Source of the DNA: Methanobacteriota archaeon
Lineage (GTDB): Archaea > Methanobacteriota > Methanobacteria > Methanobacteriales > Methanobacteriaceae
Assembly: GCA_023434825.1 (NCBI GenBank)
Contig: JAEYSH010000043.1
Location: 1-34,175 of the forward strand
Direction: 5' to 3'
Length of the DNA stretch: 34,175 bases
Positions 7,422 to 14,720 of this stretch are shown here, in pieces. The notes beneath the pieces are model-generated. The model had not been told where the DNA came from and searched no databases. It saw only the letters and a program-made list of their open reading frames with translations. Numbering within the stretch: position 1 is the stretch's first letter; each line of letters starts with the position of its first letter. Both the position numbers and the translations under genes were made by a program.

Positions 7422-7448
7422 TAGTTCTAAGAGAGCTTTATAGAACTA
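7422..7448. promoter_or_regulatory. Hairpin between tail terminator and tail tube genes
   Basis: TAGTTCTA (7422-7429) and TAGAACTA (7441-7448) form an 8-bp perfect stem with an 11-nt loop. On the minus strand the sequence continues into TATAAAAGG, a good TATA box for the tube protein gene. The palindrome could be an operator, or the hairpin could stop read-through. Confidence 0.4.
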
Positions 7449-7477
7449 ATTTAAAGTTTTTAAACGGAAAAAATCTC

Positions 7478-7948
7478 CTATAATGTTTTTTTAATGTATG
7501 AATTAGTTAGGAGAGTAATTTCAGCACATTTGCTGATATTATTGCTGCTAGTGTAATGTTCTTCAGCTATTTCCTTATCAAAGTCAATATCTGATATTTT
7601 ACAATCAAAAAAAGCTTTGGTTGAATTAATTTTAGAAACAGTCTCAAATATTTCTTTGATTCTGCTTACTATTCTATAAGTATTGTCTTTAGCCTGATTT
7701 AATGGGATTATTCCACTATACACTCGTATTTGGAAACTTAAATTTAAGTGTGACATTCCCGATGGCTGTTTACTATCTGGTTCTTTTTTAAGTACAATTG
7801 AAATTCCAGGATATAATTTTTTAAGTCTTAAAATATAATCTGAATCCTGAATATTCCCTGTTGTCACATACTGGAGTATTGTGGTATCAGTTTTAATTAA
7901 ATTAATAACTGCACTTTCAACGGCAGTTATATTATCATAGTAACTCAT
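7478..7948 (-). CDS. Probable tail terminator / tail completion protein
   Basis: 156 residues. The start is fixed by AGGTGAT-TAA-ATG. The pattern, an N-terminal helix (AVESAVINLIKTDTTILQYV), a beta segment with PGISIVLKKEP, LNLSFQIRVYSG, then a long helix and a beta C-terminus, matches the small alpha/beta fold of tail terminators (lambda gpU or SPP1 gp17 type). These cap the finished tail tube and join it to the head. Location immediately upstream of the tube gene agrees. The call is by architecture and position, not by a diagnostic motif. Confidence 0.55.
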   Translation of the reverse strand: MSYYDNITAVESAVINLIKTDTTILQYVTTGNIQDSDYILRLKKLYPGISIVLKKEPDSKQPSGMSHLNLSFQIRVYSGIIPLNQAKDNTYRIVSRIKEIFETVSKINSTKAFFDCKISDIDFDKEIAEEHYTSSNNISKCAEITLLTNSYIKKTL

Positions 7949-7976
7949 TTAATCACCTGTTTATAAACTATTCTGC

Positions 7977-8438
7977 TCATAAAGGAGTTAGAAATTCAAT
8001 AATTTTAATAAATAACACGAATAAGGAAGTTACAAGAGCTCCAAGAAGAATATCCACTAGTCTTTCCCTGAATTTTTTTTTATTCTCTTTTTTCTCTTTT
8101 TTTTCAATTTCTTCTTTTTCATGTTCTTTTTCACATATTACTTTTAAATTATTGATATCTGCCCTCATTTGTCCATTTGTAAGCTTCTTTTCGGCTTTAA
8201 ATATTTTATAATCTTCAATTGCCTCAAATATCTTACTTATATTTTCTGAATCATTTTCTCTTAATTTCACGAGATTTTTAATTTCTGTTTTTACTTCCGA
8301 CATATCTGAATTAAGATTTTCAACCTGATTTTTTAAAATACCAATTTCTCGTTTAAATTGTTGTTTATTAATACAATTTTCTTTGCGTAAACATGGAACT
8401 GAGGCTTTTACTCCTGATTCTATTTTAATGCCATTCAT
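7977..8438 (-). CDS. Coiled-coil protein with C-terminal membrane anchor (XhlA-like)
   Basis: 153 residues from the ATG at 8438, chosen because GGAGGT lies 5 nt upstream; an in-frame TTG 12 nt earlier overlaps that site and is unlikely. The middle (about residues 20-115) is a long charged coiled coil, then a Lys/Glu run, then one membrane helix (about 126-147, LVDILLGALVTSLFVLFIKI) at the very C-terminus. This layout is that of XhlA-type proteins, which work with a holin in phage lysis cassettes. The holin-like gene lies directly upstream. Two Cys near the N-terminus (CLRKENC) are unexplained. An alternative is a membrane-anchored scaffold or regulator. Confidence 0.6.
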   Translation of the reverse strand: MNGIKIESGVKASVPCLRKENCINKQQFKREIGILKNQVENLNSDMSEVKTEIKNLVKLRENDSENISKIFEAIEDYKIFKAEKKLTNGQMRADINNLKVICEKEHEKEEIEKKEKKENKKKFRERLVDILLGALVTSLFVLFIKIIEFLTPL

Positions 8439-8462
8439 TAGTACCTCCAAAAAATAAAAATT

Positions 8463-8756
8463 TTATTCGCTATTCAAAGTTTCATTTTCTTCATTTGTAG
8501 GATTTATTTTAGTTATAGCACTATCAAACAGGTTAGGTGCCATGTATACAGTTATAAATGTTACAAAAGGGCTTGAAAACAACTCTGGGCTTGTTTGCAT
8601 AAGTCCATACGCTCCTATTGCCCCAACAATTACTGTTCCAAGTATGTTTAACTGAAAATTTCCGTCTTTAAAAAACGGTTTTATACTGTATCCATCCATC
8701 ACTACTATTCTTACAAATATTGCTAAAATTATAACTGCTAAAATCGCATAATCCAT
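8463..8756 (-). CDS. Small holin-like membrane protein
   Basis: 97 residues, GGAGGA 6 nt before the ATG. Membrane helix 1 is residues 3-20, helix 2 about 36-53 (LNILGTVIVGAIGAYGLM), and a weaker hydrophobic stretch covers 62-77; the C-terminus is acidic. Size and layout suit a phage holin, a membrane pore former that times release of particles. It is the first gene after the structured element at 8823-8896 and is followed 24 nt later by the XhlA-like gene, so the two may form a lysis pair. Holins have no diagnostic motif, so this remains a positional inference. Confidence 0.55.
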   Translation of the reverse strand: MDYAILAVIILAIFVRIVVMDGYSIKPFFKDGNFQLNILGTVIVGAIGAYGLMQTSPELFSSPFVTFITVYMAPNLFDSAITKINPTNEENETLNSE

Positions 8757-8822
8757 TTTATTCCTCCGAGAATTGATTAAAAAGTTCCTTAATTGACAGA
8801 ATAAAAATCATTTAATTATTTG

Positions 8823-8896
8823 GTCAACTGAGCAAGGAGGGAGAAGGGTAAAAGAAAGTATTTTCATACCCTTCTACTTGTATGGTAAGGCTTACA
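8823..8896 (-). repeat. Structured intergenic element, copy 2
   Basis: Stem AGAAGGGTA (8842-8850) pairs perfectly with TACCCTTCT (8867-8875); inside it GAAA/TTTC can add a second helix. The palindrome GTAAG-G-CTTAC (8885-8895) and a run of A's follow. The flanks TCAACTRARCAAG and CTTACAAAAAA are shared with the copy at 3306-3373. It lies between the TFB-like gene stop and the holin-like gene, and has no T run after the stem on either strand, so it does not look like a plain terminator. Confidence 0.55.
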
Positions 8897-8904
8897 AAAA
8901 AGTG

Positions 8905-9693
8905 TCAATTTAGTAGTATGTCCATGTTTTTCTTTATGACTGTATAAGAATCATTATTTAGCCCTACTTCTTTACAGAAAGTACTATTTTTAATTAAAAC
9001 ATGCCTTTTATCTTTTTTCATAAAATAGATACAAATGCCTGTAATTATGGCATTATGGTTAATTCTACTGTGTATTTGACTTAAAGAAAAGTTTTCAATT
9101 ATTTCTTTAGCTCTCTGTTTTTGATAGGAAGTCATCATGTAATTACTGCCTACGATATCAACAAAAAGTGCATATTGACTTTTTCGCCATTTTTTCTTTT
9201 TATTATCAATCCAGCATAATTTATTGTGTTTATTAAGATAAGGTTCCTGTTCTGTTATGGATTCATAATAATAGCCGCTATTAATCAATTTTTCTATGTA
9301 TTTGCCTGATTTAGAGAGATTTATTATTCTATCATTTGAATTTTCTGCATTTTCATCAGTTAATATCCCATGATGAATTAAGATATCTATGTCTTGATCT
9401 AAATGGAATGATTTTTCGACATATCCACAACGTTCACAGACCTTCTCCCCTCTATATGTGTCTAATGCAAACACTGGATAATTACATTCATCGCATGTTC
9501 CATATTCAATTTTTTCTACAGACCATTTTGAGCCTTTATAATCTACTTTTGTATCTAATATTTCCACTGATTTTCTTTTTAGATAGTGTTTTGCAGTTTT
9601 AATATTAAAGCCCTTAAAATAGTCTTCATACAAATTTTCAGATTTTCCCGGTTTTATTTTTTTTAAAAATTGACTTTTTATGTCTTTATACAT
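8905..9693 (-). CDS. TFB-like protein: zinc ribbon plus single cyclin-like fold
   Basis: 262 residues, GGAGG 9 nt before the ATG. A zinc ribbon uses Cys67, Cys70, Cys86 and Cys89 with the spacing and text of archaeal TFB N-termini (CDEC, then RGEKVCERCGYV). The C-terminal part (about 190-262) resembles one TFB/TFIIB cyclin repeat, with helices YQKQRAKEIIENF, NAIITGICIYFMKK and a final TFCKEVGLNNDSYTVIKKNM. A cellular TFB has two cyclin repeats and about 300 residues, so this is a divergent or reduced version with a middle region of unknown fold. It is the first gene of the tail cluster, where a dedicated transcription factor would sit. It may direct RNA polymerase to cluster promoters, or act as a decoy. 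Confidence 0.6.
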   Translation of the reverse strand: MYKDIKSQFLKKIKPGKSENLYEDYFKGFNIKTAKHYLKRKSVEILDTKVDYKGSKWSVEKIEYGTCDECNYPVFALDTYRGEKVCERCGYVEKSFHLDQDIDILIHHGILTDENAENSNDRIINLSKSGKYIEKLINSGYYYESITEQEPYLNKHNKLCWIDNKKKKWRKSQYALFVDIVGSNYMMTSYQKQRAKEIIENFSLSQIHSRINHNAIITGICIYFMKKDKRHVLIKNSTFCKEVGLNNDSYTVIKKNMDILLN

Positions 9694-9842
9694 AAATTAA
9701 AGCCTCCAAAAATTTTACGGAAAAAATCAAAACAAGGAATTTGTTAATTAATATCCCAATATAGAATAAAAACTTAATAGGAAACCTAATATTAACTAAA
9801 TATTTGTTTATCCTATTTTAGTATTTTTAATCGGGATTTAAA

Positions 9843-9869
9843 ATTGGGGTTGCCGCCTCTATTGATTTT
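9843..9869. repeat. GC-rich direct repeat, copy 1
   Basis: GGGTTGCCGCCTCTATTGAT (9846-9865) plus TTT. A near-identical copy (one base different in this core) begins at 9978. It opens with GGGTT like the operator-like motifs at 742 and 5150 and may be a distant relative of them. Confidence 0.5.
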
Positions 9870-9973
9870 CCCGCTATTTAATTTGGTTTATTTATTCACC
9901 AAAATAATATTATTTTTTCATAAATATATGTAAATACGAGAAAACAAGATAACAGTTCACTGGGACAGAGAAA

Positions 9974-9999
9974 TATTGGGTTGCCGCCTATATTGATTT
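9974..9999. repeat. GC-rich direct repeat, copy 2
   Basis: GGGTTGCCGCCTATATTGAT (9978-9997) plus TT, matching the copy at 9843-9869 over about 25 bp. It runs directly into the double hairpin at 10006-10037. Confidence 0.5.
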
Positions 10000-10005
10000 G
10001 TTCTT

Positions 10006-10048
10006 GGGGCACTTATGTGCTCCCCACCATCTGGTGGTCATTTTTTTT
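10006..10048 (+). terminator. Two adjoining hairpins followed by T8
   Basis: Hairpin A is GGGGCAC (10006-10012), loop TTAT, GTGC-T-CCCC (10017-10025). Hairpin B is CCACCA (10024-10029), TC, TGGTGG (10032-10037), then TCA and eight T's. The two share bases 10024-10025, so full A and full B compete. On the plus strand this looks like an intrinsic terminator, yet no protein gene lies upstream on that strand, so it may end a small RNA. Confidence 0.5.
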
Positions 10049-10215
10049 ACAGATTCATAGAAAATTAAGCACTATTTTAGAAAAATTAGTAAATATAGAG
10101 TTTAAAATGAGGTATTATCTTTTATTAATTATTTATATCGAATAAAACATTCTAAGTTATAACTAATAACTTAAAACTTATAATATTTTTTCCCAAAAAA
10201 TAAAAAAGAATATGG

Positions 10216-11139
10216 TTATTCTACAAAAGTTAACCAGCCGTATTTATCTTCTTCTTTTCCTTCTACAATACTAAAGAATTTTTTCTGTAATTTTTCAGTC
10301 ACAGGGCCTCTTTTTCCAGTTCCAATCTTTATCTGGTCTACTGATCTTACAGGGGTAATTTCAGCAGCAGTACCGGTTAAAAAGATCTCATCAGCCAGGT
10401 ACAACATTTCCCTTGGAATTGCTTCTTCATTTATTTCTATTCCTTCACCTTCAGCTAATTTAAGTACTGCATCTCGGGTTATTCCAGAAAGTATGGATAA
10501 TGCTGAATGTGGGGTGTAAAGTACATCATCTTTAACTAAAAATATGTTTTCACCACTTCCTTCACTTACATTCCCAGTGTAGTCGAGCATTATTGCTTCA
10601 TCAAAACCATTGAATACAGATTCCATCTTTGCAAGTTGAGAATTCATATAGTTGGCTCCTGCCTTGGCCATATTAGGAAGGGTATTTGGTGCCATTCGCC
10701 TCCATGTTGATACACCTAAATCGACACCATTTTCAAGTGCCTCTTCACCAAGATATTTACCCCATTCCCATGCTGCAATAACAGTATCTAATGGGCATTT
10801 CAAGGGATAGACGCCTAATTCTTTGTATCCTCTAAAAGCAATTGGTCTGATGTAGCAATCTTTTAAATCATTGATTTCAATGGTTTCAATTATGGCATCA
10901 CATAGTTCATCTACGCTGTATGGAATGTCCATTCTGTAAATTTTACCTGAATTCAATAATCTCTGGGCGTGTTCTTGCAAACGAAAAACAGCAGGGCCGT
11001 TTTTTGTATTATAACATCGAATACCTTCAAATACACTTGAACCGTAATGAACGACGTGAGATAGAACATGTATGTTTGCATCTTTCCAGTTAACGAATTC
11101 ACCATTGAACCATATTTTTCCATTTTCGTTGAAAGCCAT
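10216..11139 (-). CDS. ilvE: Branched-chain amino acid aminotransferase
   Basis: 307 residues, the usual length for the class (fold type IV PLP enzymes). It transfers the amino group from glutamate to the 2-oxo acids of valine, isoleucine and leucine, the last step of the pathway. Visible signatures are the catalytic lysine K159 in MAKAGANYMNSQLAK, the downstream DYTGNVSEGSGENIFLV block, and LSGITRDAVLKLA. GAGGAA lies 7 nt before the ATG. It is a single gene on the minus strand, apart from ilvBNC and ilvD in the same window but with the same orientation. Confidence 0.95.
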   Translation of the reverse strand: MAFNENGKIWFNGEFVNWKDANIHVLSHVVHYGSSVFEGIRCYNTKNGPAVFRLQEHAQRLLNSGKIYRMDIPYSVDELCDAIIETIEINDLKDCYIRPIAFRGYKELGVYPLKCPLDTVIAAWEWGKYLGEEALENGVDLGVSTWRRMAPNTLPNMAKAGANYMNSQLAKMESVFNGFDEAIMLDYTGNVSEGSGENIFLVKDDVLYTPHSALSILSGITRDAVLKLAEGEGIEINEEAIPREMLYLADEIFLTGTAAEITPVRSVDQIKIGTGKRGPVTEKLQKKFFSIVEGKEEDKYGWLTFVE

Positions 11140-11271
11140 AAAAATTCCTCTTTTTGTAATATTATCGATAATTAAATTATTTTAACAGTTAATTTTAGTT
11201 GAATATTTGCTTGATATTTAATATAATTGCATTTTATAAAAATTCATTTATTTGGGGATCAAGCAGAAAAG

Positions 11272-11279
11272 TTTATATA
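11272..11279 (+). promoter_or_regulatory. TATA box of tRNA-Val
   Basis: TTTATATA preceded by the purine-rich CAGAAAAG (BRE-like), about 36 bp before the mature tRNA 5' end. This is a consensus archaeal promoter and the strongest in the window. Confidence 0.7.
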
Positions 11280-11310
11280 GGCCGCTCGCCAATACTCAAG
11301 AATACTGACT

Positions 11311-11383
<73 letters not shown>

Positions 11384-11492
11384 CTAAGAATTAAACTCTG
11401 ATTTTAATATTATTCTGACTATTTTAATGAAATTATTTTTATTTTGAATAAATTTACACTTAAAATTTGCTTTAAATAGAAAATTTAGTATT

Positions 11493-12281
11493 TTAAAACC
11501 TTACTAAGATTAAAGCTATGTAAATTATCAGTGTTACAAAAAATACGGTACTGCCTTTTACTAGAGTTACCATTAAATCCCTTTCTAAAGCAATTACAAT
11601 ACCATAAGATAAAATAGCTGCAAAGAAAATACGTAAAATACCTAAAAGGGCTTTATTTGGACTAATTAAATAGGTTAGAAGTGTTGAAACTGCAAGTACA
11701 ATTATAATAAGTCCTACTGTATTTCCAAGAATTGATTTACCCCATGCTTTAAGTTTACCTGATGTCTCACTTCCACCAATAGATCTATGTCTACCTGAAA
11801 GTGATCCTCTTTTTCCTTTGCTCATAAAAGAACTTCCTATTGATTTTGAAGGAACGTAATCTTCATCTTCGCTATCATCTACACTTACTTCTGGCTCATC
11901 ATCATTTCCTTCATAAGTGCCAGTTTTTTTGGAGAATTTTTGTGCAAGGGCTACTACTCCTTCTTTATCTATTAGTTCAATACCTCTCCTTTCAGCATAG
12001 CTTGCGGCATTTGGTGAAAAATCAGAAGTGGTAACAACTACAATTTTAGATGCATGTAGAGCTTTAGCGGTCATTTCCAGGTCTTTGAGAACTTCCATAC
12101 CTACTTTCCATCGTTCTTCATAATTTTTACAAGCGACTACAACGCCTATATCTCCTAAAACAGTTGGTAGTACTCCATATACATCGACGATGTATTTTGA
12201 TGTGCGGTAATTTGTCTGTACTTTAAATCCGGACTCTTCCATTATTTTTGCAACAAAATCTACCAATCTCTTTTTTTCCAA
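11493..12281 (-). CDS. Membrane-anchored Mrr-like restriction endonuclease-fold protein
   Basis: About 262 residues. I chose the TTG at 12281 because GGGTGAGG lies 3-6 nt before it; a longer frame begins at a TTG at 12299. The N-terminal ~115 residues look like a PD-(D/E)XK nuclease of the Mrr type: FVAKIMEESGFKVQ, YIVDVYG with the metal-binding Asp, VVVACKNYEE with the D-x(n)-x-C-K variant of the EXK motif, then KIVVVTTSDFSPNAASYAER. An acidic/Ser-rich linker follows, then three C-terminal membrane helices ending at the stop. Such proteins are frequent in methanogens and of unknown role; DNA binding or cleavage at the membrane is inference. Confidence 0.7.
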   Translation of the reverse strand: MEKKRLVDFVAKIMEESGFKVQTNYRTSKYIVDVYGVLPTVLGDIGVVVACKNYEERWKVGMEVLKDLEMTAKALHASKIVVVTTSDFSPNAASYAERRGIELIDKEGVVALAQKFSKKTGTYEGNDDEPEVSVDDSEDEDYVPSKSIGSSFMSKGKRGSLSGRHRSIGGSETSGKLKAWGKSILGNTVGLIIIVLAVSTLLTYLISPNKALLGILRIFFAAILSYGIVIALERDLMVTLVKGSTVFFVTLIIYIALILVRF

Positions 12282-12566
12282 TGCCCTCACCCTTTGCAAA
12301 TGGGAGAATTAATTATATAATATTCAATACCAATAATGATTATATTTAACCCTATTCTCATTATTTATAATGTAGTATTTACTTTTAACGATATATAACT
12401 ATAAAGTATTAAGTTCATGGTTTCAAAAGTGGATTTTTTTACATCATGCAGATTTAATGTCAAAAATTCAAAAATTATAAAGTATGATAACTTTAATTTT
12501 AGTTTGAAAATTTTTATACTAATAAAGTGGGTAAACTTTTTAGAGATTAAAGAATAAAATGATCAT

Positions 12567-13343
12567 ATGCGAATTTTGATAACTAATGATGATGGAGTTA
12601 ATTCTTCAGGTATTGTAACTGCTAAAGATGCAGTTAAAGGACTCGGCGATATTTATGTCGTGGCGCCGGCAATGCAACAAAGTGGAATAGGCCACGCATT
12701 AACACTTTTTGAGCCAATTAGAGTTACTAAATCCAAACTTTTAGATGGAAGTGAAGCCTATGCAGTATCTGGAACACCAACAGATTCAGTGATACTGGGA
12801 ATGTATAAAATAATGGATAAAAAACCTGATTTAGTAATATCCGGGATAAATATTGGCGAAAATCTGGGCATGGCCGAACTTACAACTTCTGGTACTATAG
12901 GCGCTGCTATGGAAGCTGCTGCAAATGATGTCCCTGCTCTTGCCATTTCCATTCAAGTAACAAGGGATGATATTAAGTTCCATGAGGGGCATGTGGATAT
13001 TGATCTGGAATTTGCCGAAAAAATTACAAGAAAACTTTCAGAGAGGATTATTAAAAAAGGTCTTCCTGATGGAGTTGATTTTTTAAATGTCAACATTCCT
13101 TCTCACCCAGAAAGCCACAAAATAAAGTTAACAAGACTTGGAAAGAGAATGTATTCTATTCATATCCAGGAGAGGTTTGATCCAAGGGGAAGAGAATATT
13201 ACTGGATTGACGGCGACCCTGTTGATACCGATGAAGATGGAACAGATGTATATACTTTAAGAAGCTGTAGCTGCCCTACTATAACTCCAATAGCGCTTGA
13301 TTGTACTTCAAATATTGAATTAATGAAAGATTGGCTTGATTAA
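12567..13343 (+). CDS. surE: 5'-nucleotidase SurE
   Basis: 258 residues, normal for SurE, a metal-dependent phosphatase of nucleoside 5'-monophosphates. The metal site is visible as NDDG (residues 7-10), Ser39 in APAMQQSGIGHA, and Asn95 in SGINIGENLG; also VSGTPTDSV. Weak TGATC before the ATG; a TATA-like TTTTTATACT at 12511-12520 is the likely promoter. It is followed 29 nt later by the DUF2098 gene, probably in one operon. Confidence 0.95.
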   Translation: MRILITNDDGVNSSGIVTAKDAVKGLGDIYVVAPAMQQSGIGHALTLFEPIRVTKSKLLDGSEAYAVSGTPTDSVILGMYKIMDKKPDLVISGINIGENLGMAELTTSGTIGAAMEAAANDVPALAISIQVTRDDIKFHEGHVDIDLEFAEKITRKLSERIIKKGLPDGVDFLNVNIPSHPESHKIKLTRLGKRMYSIHIQERFDPRGREYYWIDGDPVDTDEDGTDVYTLRSCSCPTITPIALDCTSNIELMKDWLD

Positions 13344-13372
13344 GCCAGTAACTTTTAAAAATTTGTGATCTG

Positions 13373-13672
13373 ATGGATATTTTAGATATACATGGAAAAC
13401 AAATCCGCGAAGGATTACGTGTAAAATATACTGGAACTCATACAATTGGCAAAGTAAATGAAATTCTAATTAAAAATGGGGCTGCATGGATAAAGCTAGA
13501 TTCAAATGGTCTTTATTATAGAAGTGATTATGTTGAGGTTATAGAAGGTAAAAATGGTTATATTAAGCCAAAAAAATTAAACAGTACAAAATCAAAATCT
13601 GAAAAATTTGATATTGAAATTCCTGTTGAGATATCTGATTCTACTGATGGGCCTGGTGTTGGCGGCGGATAA
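13373..13672 (+). CDS. DUF2098-like small methanogen protein
   Basis: 99 residues. The first 60 form a small beta-rich domain (GKQIREGLRVKYTGTHTIGK, then WIKLDSNGLYYRSDYVEVI) that I recall as DUF2098, a family found in methanogens and without known function. The C-terminal 35 residues are lysine/serine-rich and end in GPGVGGG, probably flexible. GTGATC lies 3 nt before the ATG. It follows surE closely and converges with the marker-12 gene 3 bp away. Confidence 0.7.
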   Translation: MDILDIHGKQIREGLRVKYTGTHTIGKVNEILIKNGAAWIKLDSNGLYYRSDYVEVIEGKNGYIKPKKLNSTKSKSEKFDIEIPVEISDSTDGPGVGGG

Positions 13673-13675
13673 TTA

Positions 13676-14668
13676 TTATTTAATTACTGGAATGCCTAGA
13701 ATTTTATTTTCACCTTTAAAAACAGCTTTTGCAATTTGGGCACTTCCAATAGATCCAGATCTTTCTCCAATTTTATAAACTGGAGCAATACATTCAATTT
13801 CTTTTTTAATTGCATTGAAAATATCAATAGGTTCTTCCATTGAGCCAATAGAACCGGTTAAGACAATTCCATCAATTCTTTTGCTTATTCCGGCGAGTCC
13901 ATATATTTCCATGACTATTGTCATGATCATTGTATCAATTGCAAGTTTAGCGTCTTTATCATCTGCTAAATAATTTTCAATAATTTTATTTTTCATTTCG
14001 CTAACTTTTTCATGCACATCAGCAATTTTTACAGCCCCAGCTCTTGAAAAGCATTCATTGGCAGTTTTAAGACCATCATCTATATCTCTAAGCATTTCTA
14101 GATCAAGTGGGCCATGCATTATGCCCATTGCACCGACGCAAGCATCCATAGCGCCCTTAATTTCACCATTTTCAATTAGCATGCTCACTGAATTTGAACT
14201 GATATCTGAAACAATCATGTTTTGAAATCCAGTTTCTAAGAATGCATTGTAACATATACTTACTTTTTCAGAGCTTGCATGGTGGGAATATGCTGCTTTA
14301 AACCTTTCATCAAGACAGGGTGTTGTTTTATGAATTCCAGGTATTACAACTGTTGGAATGCCTGAATTTTCTATTTCATCGTAAACTGCTGTTCCCCCGC
14401 CAGTTACCTTTCCAGCGCCTTCCATTGAAAGAATTCCTCTGTCAATAACCTTTTTTATTGGGGTCACAGCTTCAAGGGCATCGCCCATTGCGTAAGTTAT
14501 GGCCATAAGGTCAATAGAATCAAGATCAATTCTTTTTGAAAGTTCTTCTATTGCTGAAACTTTCCCTGAAGAACAATCTTCCCTTGAAATTTTAAAATGA
14601 GTTACTTTATCGTCCAGGATACTGAATGAGACTCCAGTTGTCCCGTGATCCATTCCAATAAATACCAT
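13676..14668 (-). CDS. Methanogenesis marker protein 12 (ASKHA ATPase fold)
   Basis: 330 residues. The N-terminus GMDHGTTG (5-12) is a phosphate-1 loop of the acetate kinase/Hsp70/actin fold and VLTGSIGSMEEP near residue 270 is the adenosine-side loop, so it should bind ATP. Length, MVFIGMDHGTTG opening and host type match what I recall as putative methanogenesis marker protein 12, a family confined largely to methanogens whose role is not established. AGGTGA lies 5 nt before the ATG. Located 52 bp downstream of ilvC on the same strand; whether they are co-transcribed is not clear. A DUF1464-type sugar-kinase-like protein is the alternative name. Confidence 0.75.
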   Translation of the reverse strand: MVFIGMDHGTTGVSFSILDDKVTHFKISREDCSSGKVSAIEELSKRIDLDSIDLMAITYAMGDALEAVTPIKKVIDRGILSMEGAGKVTGGGTAVYDEIENSGIPTVVIPGIHKTTPCLDERFKAAYSHHASSEKVSICYNAFLETGFQNMIVSDISSNSVSMLIENGEIKGAMDACVGAMGIMHGPLDLEMLRDIDDGLKTANECFSRAGAVKIADVHEKVSEMKNKIIENYLADDKDAKLAIDTMIMTIVMEIYGLAGISKRIDGIVLTGSIGSMEEPIDIFNAIKKEIECIAPVYKIGERSGSIGSAQIAKAVFKGENKILGIPVIK

Positions 14669-14720
14669 GGATTCACCTTTATGCTTAAAAAATTAATAAA
14701 AATTTAAAAAGAAAAAAAGT

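Larger units (their letters stand above)
9694..10215. other. Gene-free boundary between tail cluster and core genes
   Basis: 522 bp with no convincing ORF. Most is A/T-rich, but two GC-richer repeats (9843-9869 and 9974-9999) and a double hairpin with T8 (10006-10048) stand out. No integrase fragment or tRNA-derived repeat was seen here that would mark an attachment site. Confidence 0.6.

Noticed and set aside
9843..9999. CRISPR array from the repeats in this segment
   Set aside because: Only two repeat copies 132 bp apart, no regular spacers and no cas genes.
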